Positions 56,087 through 64,000 of a stretch of 64,000 nucleotides of DNA are shown here, piece after piece (position 1 is the first letter of the stretch; the number at the start of each line of letters is the position of its first letter). The translations under genes were made by a program, and so were the position numbers. The DNA comes from Acestrorhynchus altus (taxonomy: Eukaryota > Chordata > Actinopteri > Characiformes > Acestrorhynchidae): positions 18,805,215-18,869,214 of the forward strand of contig CM067524.1 in assembly GCA_034509495.1 (NCBI GenBank), in the 5' to 3' direction. A model generated the notes under the pieces. That model was not told the origin of the DNA and searched no databases. It saw only the letters and a list, made by a program, of their open reading frames with translations.

Positions 56087-56860
56087 TGTAGTGAGGAGGG
56101 AGACAGAGAAAGGAACAGACAAAATGAGGGACAAAGTGAGACATTACAAGACATGAATAGAAAGGAAATTAAAAGAGGAGGCAATGGGACAAAGAGATGA
56201 GGGACAAAGAGAAAGACAAAAATGAGACGAGTGAATATGAGAAAGAATGCAGGGTGCAGTGAGACACAGAGCAAGAAGGAGAGTGAGAGGGATGATGGAC
56301 AAATAGAAACAAGAGACATAAATAGAAAAGACATTAAAATGATTGCACAGAGAGAAAGAGATAGTTGAAAGATAGGGACAAAGAGAGAGACAAAGACAAG
56401 ACAATAACTAAAAACAAAAAAAAAAGAATATAGGTGCCAAAATGTGGAAATGAGAAAGAATGCTGTGAGAGAGACAGTGAGCTTGATGAGGGACAAAGAC
56501 AGCAGTGAAAACAGACAAAGAATGGAGTGATTGAATGAAGTGAGTTAGAAAGATAGAATGGGGTAGAGAGTGGGGCATGGGGCAAAGAGGGGACAAAGAC
56601 AGGAGACATGATAGAACACATGAAAAAAATGCACAAAAAGAGAGATGAGAGACAAGAATAAGAAGAGTGAAAAGTGAAAAACAGAATCCAATGAGACAGA
56701 TAGATAAACGGATATTGGGAGAAACAGATTGGGATGAGGACACAGAGAGAAAGACAGAAAAACAGATGGAATACAATGAGACAAAAATTAACAAAAAGAG
56801 AAAGAGACAATGAAATGGAGAAAGGAGAAAACAGAATGAGAGGTAGATTGTCATTTCAGG
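55870..56860 (+). repeat. Long polypurine-rich tract
   Basis: About 1 kb where the plus strand is strongly purine-biased after 56000, with a pure (GA)n run at 56029-56083. The rest is built of loosely repeated 'gggacaaagagaga' and 'gacaaagac' words, suggesting an old minisatellite. The minus-strand frames of up to 206 residues (55876-56496, 56334-56810, 56408-56854; Ser/Leu/Phe-rich) are artefacts. Confidence 0.88.
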
Positions 56861-57415
56861 CAGACTGAGAGTAACCTTTCACAGTATATTTCTATCTGTA
56901 CACCTTTAATTCTGACAAGTCTTTATTGACAAGCATTTCCTGTGCTCTGACCCCCTCCACTCAGCCCCTGCACATTTGCTATTATGCCTGTGAGTCACAA
57001 AGCGGCTGAGCTCAGTCAAGAAAAGAAAATGAAAAAGATGTATTTGATCAGGAAATTAATAGAATGTTAATAGAATGGGTGTAATTTTATGCAGTCCTAC
57101 ACTAGATGAGCATGGCTAGTCTGTAAGATTTAATTTTATCTGAACAGTATAAAATGCAACATTGTGTTGTAACGCAGCCCTGGAGACAGTCAACTGCTGA
57201 GTGCTGCCAACTGCTGGATTAAAAGTGCATTTGTTTCCATACTATTCCACATTTCATTCACAAAAAAGTACAAAGGTAGGTAAGAATGGTGGCAAATGAG
57301 GACTGGGAACACTGCAGTCATTTTTATTATGCTCAACTTGAAGGGTCTGAAATAGGTGTCTTGTTAATATATTAACTGTTGTAGTGCTTGTCTGCATTTT
57401 TTGCAAATGGGTTTC
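56861..57415. other. Non-coding stretch
   Basis: No gene or repeat recognised. Confidence 0.4.
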
Positions 57416-57416
57416 A

Positions 57417-57417
57417 T

Positions 57418-57468
<51 letters not shown>

Positions 57469-57475
57469 CTATCTA

Positions 57476-57566
<91 letters not shown>
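57417..57566. repeat. Compound (TCTA)n(CTGT)n(CT)n(AT)n microsatellite
   Basis: Four consecutive simple repeats: TCTA to about 57466, CTGT at 57476-57525, CT to about 57545, AT to 57566. Frames over it are artefacts. Confidence 0.97.
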
Positions 57567-58205
57567 TCAAATTAATTAACTTTTTTCCTAGCTTATTTCC
57601 TAGCTTGTTGCTCTACAAAGACAGTGGTACAGAAAGGAGAAATTATATTAATGGCTCTTGGACCGTCATTGTAATGCAGAGGATGTAAAGTTTTATGATG
57701 CCAGCACTTGCCATTTCAATGCACATACATTATGTTTGGTCTGGTGCACACATATTTGTGTTCCACGTGGCGTTAATGGGCCTTTTTGCCTGCATTGCTA
57801 CATTCTGAATGGCTACGCACAGCCCATTCACAAGAAAAGCAGCAGGCAGGGACAAAGAGATCACTGCAGATTTCTTGCAGAGGATCATCTTAAAGAAGCA
57901 GCAGCCTCAAGCTTTCTTCTATGCTTATATGAAGGCATTTATGTTTTTAGAAATAGGAGCTGCACTTGATTGCTTACAAAAGAAGATTTGGAATATAAAT
58001 TATAATATAAATAGAATTAAAATACACTACAAACAATACATACCTATCAAACCGTGTTCTTTATTTGCCTTTTAAAAATAAAAATAATCAGTTTAGCAAT
58101 TTATGAATGCATCACATACCAATGTACAACATAATCTCCAACATTGACATATTCAAAGTGTACATTTTGTAGTCATAGTAAATTAATTTTAAAAATCAGA
58201 GTAAC

Positions 58206-58213
<8 letters not shown>
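57567..58213. other. Non-coding stretch
   Basis: No recognisable gene. 57640-57950 is low in repeats and could be regulatory, but no specific signal is seen. The 103-residue frame at 57658-57969 has no domain. Confidence 0.4.

Positions 58214-58281
<68 letters not shown>
58214..58281. repeat. (AT)n microsatellite
   Basis: About 68 bp, pure; self-complementary and likely to form hairpins. Confidence 0.97.
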
Positions 58282-58862
<581 letters not shown>

Positions 58863-59633
58863 GTGGTAGTGTGTAGTGTATGTGTTTAAACACTGTGTCC
58901 ATTGACTTTATACATTTCAATGTTCTTTAAAGTCCCTCCTCTTTTTGAAAAGGGTCTTTGTGAACCAAAAAGGATGATTCTATGGCATCACTCAAAATTA
59001 CATTTAGTTTTAAAAGTGTACATGTGTACTGCTTGTAGAGTTCGTTGCTAACTGTTAAATTTATAATATTTGTATTAATATAACATCTCATCATAACTTA
59101 TAATTACAGATTTTTTGCTAATATGCTAATGTTGTACAAGGCTTCCAGCATTGAAACGACTTTGATTAATGAATAATCAACAATCAATCAAGCTGCCATG
59201 AGATTACACATATAACAAAATGATTTTAACCTGTCTATTTGTTCTCAAATTAGGTTACTATTAGTTTATTCACTGCTAATATTAGATTCTCACTAACCAA
59301 TTAGTTTTCTGTACTAAGACATAATTCCACTGAGATCTGTACAATAGTAAGATGATGAGACACAGTGTCACACTCTGCAATGAGCAGAGGATTTGACACA
59401 CATTCAAATGCTGCCTGTGCAGGAGACAGTAATGGTGTAATGCTCATGTAAAGTGGCATAATAATATGGAATATGAGGCTGTCAAAATGTGGTTAAATAA
59501 ATGTCAAATGAATCTTTCATAACATGATGGGTTCTAAATATATAACTCTTACGCAACATATTGTGTGTATGACAAATACGAAAAAATGTGCAGAAGTCAA
59601 TTGATTACTTTAGTGAGTTTACTGCTTATAATA
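58863..59633. other. Non-coding stretch
   Basis: No gene. A 'GGTTCTT'-like MITE scrap lies at about 58925-59030 (contains 'tctatggcatcactca'). Confidence 0.4.
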
Positions 59634-59692
<59 letters not shown>

Positions 59693-59708
59693 TGTGTGTT
59701 TGTTTATA

Positions 59709-59747
<39 letters not shown>
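59634..59747. repeat. (GT)n and (GA)n microsatellites
   Basis: (GT)n at 59634-59700 and (GA)n at 59711-59747. Frames across them are artefacts. Confidence 0.97.
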
Positions 59748-59750
<3 letters not shown>

Positions 59751-60342
59751 TCTGGTAATAAGGTCTGGTTTGAGGTACAGCATTCTAGGTGCTAAATTGA
59801 AGGTATGATTATATGGTGATGTGAACGGATGAAGGAGGAAAAAAGAAAGGAACACAAGAGCACAGCATGGACAGGTATTGTACAGGCAAGGACAAAGGAA
59901 GGGAAGGATGAAGAGAAAGGGACAATGCTATAACCTGAAAATAAAACAAAGGAAAATGGGGAAAAAGGAAAGAAATTAATGAAGAAGTGAAAAGCACAAT
60001 TAATAGATTTCCAGAGAATTCATTATTTGCACTACAAGAACACTGATTCCTTTTACATGCATCGCACATTTCCTCTGAGGATTCTTTGTGCACAATTCTG
60101 CACAGAAAAGCAATTACACAGAGCTTTGTGGATGATTTTCCACAATGTTAACCTTATTTTTGCTCCAGCACTTATTTCTTCAATTTCTAGCTACCTCTAA
60201 ATGCGACAAGGGCTATCCACAGACACTGTTTTCTGTTTATTATTGATTTGTAAGTTTACAGCTTGGTTTATCATATTCTTAAGACTGCTTGTATTGTTTG
60301 TATCTGGTCAGTTAAAGGAAGAAAATTCAACATCAGTAGTTA
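59748..60342. other. Non-coding stretch
   Basis: Purine-rich at about 59820-59980. No gene recognised. Confidence 0.4.
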
Positions 60343-60500
60343 TAGTGCCTTGAAAAAGTATTCATACCCCTTGAAACTTTTCACATTTTTTCACATTATA
60401 CCCTCAAATTGAAATGTATTTTATCAGGACATGATAGACCACAATAAAGTAGCAAGTCACATCAGAGAACATTATGTTTCACAATGAACATAAAAGTTGT
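60343..60500 (+). mobile_element. Tc1-like transposon left-end fragment
   Basis: 'tagtgccttgaaaaagtatt' and 'cataccccttgaaacttttc' followed by 'cacattataccctcaaattg' is the terminal inverted repeat region of a common fish Tc1-like family. Its first 20 bases resemble the inverted right end at 13350-13368. No transposase follows. Confidence 0.65.
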
Positions 60501-61190
60501 CTGAAAATAAAAGAGTCATAAGACTCCATGGTGACATGTCACAGACCCTTTTAAAAATGTGAAAATGTCTGTACAGGACTCAAGAACTCGATGCGTCACA
60601 TGGAAGTTTATGAATGTACGACCTCGTTTACAAGTCGACCTTGTTTACAGGTGTTTTGTTACTCCAAAACCAGCTCAATCAAACACTTTAAATGTCAAAT
60701 ATTACATTTAACAAATTTTTATCTAATATCTATAGCAAAATTTGAAATACTACTTATAATATTGTTGTGATGACGTGACAAAAGATGGTAACTTTAAAAC
60801 ATTAAGAGGTTGAACATAGTGTACTTAAATTATTCTTGTAATTCAACCATTTTGCTTATTAATCACATATTTAGTATCTAAATTTGTAAATCCAAGGATT
60901 TAATTATCAGACAAATATACTTAAAATGTATTAAAAGAGTGCTGAAAGTAACATGTGATCTTATATATATTAGTATATATTTGGAGTACCTGTGTATAAT
61001 TGTAATTTTAATTAGTAATTAAAATTATTTAGTACTACTACAAATTTTAATTACTGGGTTGTTTTAGTATAAATTAATAGTTCCAAAGTAACATAAGTAA
61101 ACTTATGTTTAGGACTGTTTACCACAACAAGGACTAATGAGATGCTCAATTAATTAACAGATTTCAAAACTGTTTCTGGGGTCTTATGGG
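60501..61190. other. AT-rich non-coding stretch
   Basis: No gene or clear repeat recognised. Confidence 0.4.
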
Positions 61191-61192
61191 TA

Positions 61193-61367
61193 AAATCAGG
61201 GGTCATCAAAACTGCTCCTGGAGAGCTACCTTCCTGCAGACTTCAGATAATGAGTCACCCCACCGAATCCAACTAAGGTAGTAATTATTTGGATAAATTT
61301 GTGCTAAATTTGGGTTAGAGTGACATTAAAAGCTGCTCACCAGGAGCAGGGCTGGTGACCCCTGGGT
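61193..61367. mobile_element. Short TIR element ('gctcctggagagctacc')
   Basis: The left 'caggggtcatcaaaactgct' with 'cctggag' and the right 'accaggagcagggctggtga' with 'cccctg' are imperfect inverted copies. The element is about 175 bp and non-coding. Partial copies lie at 1085, 47535 and 50985. Confidence 0.6.
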
Positions 61368-61776
61368 TAAATGTATATATTGTCTGTAAATCTGGAAAAT
61401 CAAATAGCATTCTAGACCTGTGCAAGAAGTACTTTTTATAACACGCATAAAACATTTTAGATTTGTAATAATTTCTTTTTCATACTTAAGTTAATGAAGA
61501 AATAACTCCATTTAGTTAACATAACCAAACCTTGTAGGCAGTCAGTTATGACTAAACTAAACAGATAAGCCAGTTCTTTTCTTTTAAAATTCAAGCTTAT
61601 ACATACTGATTAATAAGTGTACATAATTACGGTGTCTATAACTGATGAGATTAACTGTACTTACTGAAAATATTGTTACTTAATGTCCTCTGATCTTATT
61701 TCACCTTTGACTTCTAAATAATGTTCAATCCTCTTCATGCGATTCTTAAACATATGATTTTCTTTCTTTGTACCAC
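61368..61776. other. Region downstream of the acetyltransferase gene
   Basis: It probably contains the 3' UTR of the minus-strand gene. I see no canonical minus-strand AATAAA here, so the polyadenylation site is unresolved. Confidence 0.35.
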
Positions 61777-62361
61777 TCATGACAGCTCACTCTCCAGAAA
61801 CAACTGCTCCCAGTAATCCATGAATTGCTTCACTCCCTCATCTCCCTCACAGAACTTTTTCATGCCTGCCCACAGAGTTTGAGGAATGTATATATTAACC
61901 AGAACAGTGCCATGAATCTCCCCCCTGACCTGCTCCAAATGGTTTATCAGTGCCCTTCTTGCCAGAGAAAGATCTTCCCCATACATATCAATGTTCAACC
62001 TCAAGGAACCACCATTGAAAGGAATAGGGTACGGAGGTGTATAGAAGCTCATGAATGTTGGTTTGTCATTGGAACTGCCAGCTAACCAAGTAAGGTTCTT
62101 CCTTCTTAAGATTTCAAAGTTGCTTTCCATTGGCTTTAGGGGTAGCCAGTCCTGGATGATGGCACCTCCTGGAAATTGAAGTCTGGTGCAAAGGTCAGGA
62201 TCTAGGAGAAGGGCTCTGAGCTCTTGATTATCCGTCAGAACAGTTAGATGAGGGTTGATGGTTCTGGATTCTTCTGTCTTCTCAATATTGTCTAGTTTTG
62301 CTTTCAGGCCTAAGACAAAGCTATTAATTCCCTCAGCTTCTCCCCTCAAAGACAAGACAGC
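61777..62361 (-). CDS. nat16: N-acetyltransferase NAT16/HISAT-like, exon 3 (last coding exon)
   Basis: This exon encodes about residues 139-332 of the 332-residue product and the stop. It matches the C-terminal half of NAT16/HISAT proteins: PGGAIIQDWLPLKPMESN aligns with the conserved PGGTIIQDW...P.ESN block, and PYPIPFNGGSLRLNIDMYG with PFPIP....RYLNIDAFG. The acceptor is TTTCAG|GCTGTC on the minus strand, phase 0, and upstream of it lies (TG)n with almost no ordinary polypyrimidine tract. The ATG-initiated frame extending into the (TG)n (to 62412) is not coding beyond 62361. The C-terminal half is thought to complete the catalytic fold. Confidence in family is high; whether this is the nat16/hisat orthologue or a paralogue is less certain. 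Confidence 0.93.
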   Translation of the reverse strand, partial: AVLSLRGEAEGINSFVLGLKAKLDNIEKTEESRTINPHLTVLTDNQELRALLLDPDLCTRLQFPGGAIIQDWLPLKPMESNFEILRRKNLTWLAGSSNDKPTFMSFYTPPYPIPFNGGSLRLNIDMYGEDLSLARRALINHLEQVRGEIHGTVLVNIYIPQTLWAGMKKFCEGDEGVKQFMDYWEQLFLESELS

Positions 62362-62364
62362 CTG

Positions 62365-62365
<1 letters not shown>

Positions 62366-62412
<47 letters not shown>
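62366..62412. repeat. (CA)n at the 3' splice site of exon 3
   Basis: About 23 units, read as (TG)n on the gene's strand, ending 5 nt from the exon. It replaces the usual pyrimidine tract. Confidence 0.97.
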
Positions 62413-62415
<3 letters not shown>

Positions 62416-62526
62416 AAGTTACCGTAATGAAGTATGTGAAAGTGTGACAAGATGTAGAAAACTGCTTTAGGAAAGAAGGAAAATAATTATTATTGTTATT
62501 GTTATTATTATTATTTATTTATGTAC

Positions 62527-62566
<40 letters not shown>

Positions 62567-62567
62567 T
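62527..62567. repeat. (CTAT)n microsatellite
   Basis: About 10 units within intron 2 of the acetyltransferase gene, followed by imperfect TTTA/TTTG repeats to about 62612. Confidence 0.93.
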
Positions 62568-62785
62568 TATTTACTTACTTATGTACTTATTTATTTGTTT
62601 GTTTGTTTGTTTGCACTGAATGACAGTTTTTAAATATTTACCTGGAGTCAACTATGGCACCTATGGTTTAATAGACTGCTTGCTCATATGAAGTAATTTG
62701 AACTAATATTTCTTGTGTTTTGGTGATGGATCTTACAGTATGTAACAAGTGCTACATTTGTGAACAAAATAAAGTTCTAACTCAC

Positions 62786-63010
62786 CCGTCTAGCCAGAAT
62801 AACAAACTTTGAGAGTCTTCCAGGTTCTGGATCATCTCCTCTCATAAGTCGTTTGGTGTTTACACTTGGGTACATCTGCTTAATATACAAGTCAGTCACT
62901 CTCTGGATCACTCCAGCCACACCACGTCCCCTTTCACTTGGACATACCCTTAGTCCCTCCACCACCACTGTTTTGCCTCCATCAACCATCAGTCCAGACT
63001 CCAGTGCCAC
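62786..63010 (-). CDS. nat16: N-acetyltransferase NAT16/HISAT-like, exon 2
   Basis: Residues 64-138. It holds the heart of the GNAT fold: VVVEGLRVCPSERGRGVAG, where R90-G91-R92-G93-V94-A95 is the Q/R-x-x-G-x-G/A acetyl-CoA pyrophosphate loop (motif A). The acceptor is TGTAG|GTGGCA and the donor CGG|GTGAGT, both phase 0, so 225 nt gives exactly 75 codons. The following segment reads KRLMRGDDPEPGRLSKFVIL where mammalian NAT16 has ARLTRDDQLGPRELKKYRLI, so the region is recognisable but diverged. Confidence 0.95.
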
Positions 63011-63132
63011 CTACAGGAAAAAGAGAATAAACACATTAAGTAACTTCCTTTTTAAAAATAAAATAATTGTGACTGTGCATTTATATTAATTAGATGTAAC
63101 TATAAGGAAAAATATTATAAAAAGTGTTATTT

Positions 63133-63377
63133 TATGGATAAAAGTATTGGGACACTTGTTCATTATTAAAATTTTAAAAGCTTATGCTGCTTTTGTATGA
63201 ATAATTGTCTACTAAATGCTTTATACTATTATTTATACTAAACTATATACTATATTTTGGAGCATTGCTGTGAGAACTAGCTTGCATTCAGCAACAAGAG
63301 CATTTGTTGGATGAGTGCAACTAAATGCTAAATACAATCATTAGAAGGGGTGTCCACAAACATTTGCACATATAGTT
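63133..63377. mobile_element. TIR element in acetyltransferase intron 1
   Basis: The left end 'tatggataaaagtattggga' with 'cac' and the right end 'ggtgtccacaaacatttgca' are imperfect inverted copies. The internal 'ttggagcattgctgtgagaa' and 'gcattcagcaacaagagcat' match the family also present at 38228-38550. Non-coding and intronic. Confidence 0.7.
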
Positions 63378-63493
63378 ATTATTTTACATAACAATGAATG
63401 CAATTCCAAATGTATTTTTTAGAATTAATGTTTCAATATAATTTATAGTTTTACAAGAAACCAGGTAAAGTAATACATCCCAGTCTGTCTTAC

Positions 63494-63682
63494 CAGCTTC
63501 CCATCTCTTCTTGCAATTATGACGATTCTATCCTCCTCAGTCATCCAAATGTGGTACCGATGAGGTAGATAGTCGCTGCCTGCATAAATATCAGGTGATA
63601 TGGCCATCACCTCATCATAGTCCTGTGGTCTGGCCAGCCAGAAGGTCAGTCCATCACTCTCTCCTACACATTGTCTCTCCAT
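63494..63682 (-). CDS. nat16: N-acetyltransferase NAT16/HISAT-like, exon 1 (first exon seen)
   Basis: First 63 residues of a GNAT-family N-acetyltransferase. Fish HISAT transfers acetyl from acetyl-CoA to L-histidine, making N-acetylhistidine in brain and lens; mammalian NAT16 is its relative. PQDYDEVMAISPDIYAGSDY then LPHRYHIWM aligns with the EFEEVLAISGGIYGGLDY and LPSRYHSWL of NAT16. The donor CTG|GTAAGA is phase 0 and joins to VALES in exon 2, reading ARRDGKLVALES as in the family. The ATG at 63682 has G at -3 and +4. The frame stays open 12 codons upstream to an 'attatcag' that could be an acceptor, so an earlier coding exon outside the window is possible. The three exons total 332 residues against 369 for human NAT16. 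The neighbouring vgf matches mammalian gene order. Confidence 0.9.
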
Positions 63683-63951
63683 TGCTTCCTTGAGGACGAA
63701 TGCTGGCCTTCTATTCTGATAATTTTAGAACCTGTCCACACATATGAGCAATAGTAGCTCTTTTCATCATAGTGGCCAGTTTTCCAGTGTCATGCAATAA
63801 ATTCACAGATAAACAAGTGACATAAAAAAGAAATGAAGATCAAATTTCAATGTGTTTAAATGTAGTAAAAAAGATGGAACAAGGATTGTTCCAAAAATTA
63901 GGATGTCCTAAGTTTGTCGCATTGTATTTTCATTCATATATAGTATAACAA

Positions 63952-63955
<4 letters not shown>
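63683..63955. other. Upstream of the acetyltransferase exon
   Basis: No promoter element is recognised. The sequence is AT-rich and is probably 5' UTR or intron. Confidence 0.35.

Positions 63956-64000
<45 letters not shown>
63956..64000. repeat. (AT)n microsatellite, cut by the window end
   Basis: At least 45 bp of pure AT repeat running off the end. Confidence 0.95.

Noticed and set aside
55876..56854. Several Ser/Leu/Phe-rich frames of up to 206 residues with membrane-protein-like hydrophobicity
   Set aside because: They are antisense readings of a polypurine tract; overlapping frames are all open because purine-rich DNA has few stops on the other strand.
57658..58075. Two overlapping frames of 88-103 residues
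   Set aside because: Cys/His content suggested a zinc-binding domain, but spacing does not fit any known finger and there are no splice signals.

Overview
The window reads as euchromatic teleost fish DNA. It holds two host genes, both on the minus strand: vgf (neurosecretory precursor; promoter near 11.7-11.8 kb, coding exon 7442-9388) and a NAT16/HISAT-family N-acetyltransferase (three coding exons, 63682 down to 61777). VGF and NAT16 are neighbours in mammals, so the pairing supports both calls. The teleost call rests on the divergent VGF protein, the many decayed Tc1-like transposons and fish-type SINE/LINE/TIR repeats, and the abundance of dinucleotide microsatellites. An ostariophysan (characin or catfish relative) fits the repeat types, but this is a weak inference.

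Layout: 1-7.4 kb has a Tc1-like relic, a complete TA-flanked mariner-type deletion derivative and a TIR-element fragment, then a low-repeat block that may be regulatory and the vgf 3' side. 7.4-11.9 kb is vgf: one coding exon, a 5' splice acceptor, a 2.05-kb intron, a non-coding first exon, a TATA box and a perfect cAMP response element. 12-61 kb is a gene desert of about 50 kb. It is packed with Tc1-like relics, L2/Rex-type LINE pieces, SINE-like repeats, a Ty3/gypsy scrap, TIR elements (one with a nested Tigger/pogo insertion), two minisatellites (26-bp and 34-bp periods), long polypyrimidine and polypurine tracts and dozens of microsatellites. Between these lie several low-repeat blocks rich in homeodomain-type motifs that could be conserved non-coding elements. 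61.8-63.7 kb is the acetyltransferase gene, with a (TG)n tract directly against its last 3' splice site and a TIR element in its first intron.

How the genes relate: VGF is a granin-like precursor cut into neuropeptides in regulated secretory granules. HISAT-type enzymes make N-acetylhistidine in fish brain and lens. They share a chromosomal neighbourhood and perhaps neural expression, not a pathway. I found no rRNA, convincing functional tRNA, CRISPR or other prokaryotic-type system. Nothing here amounts to a new multi-gene system. The points most worth a second look are the vgf promoter and divergent peptide map, the TG-tract splice site, the nested transposon, the two minisatellites and the candidate regulatory blocks.
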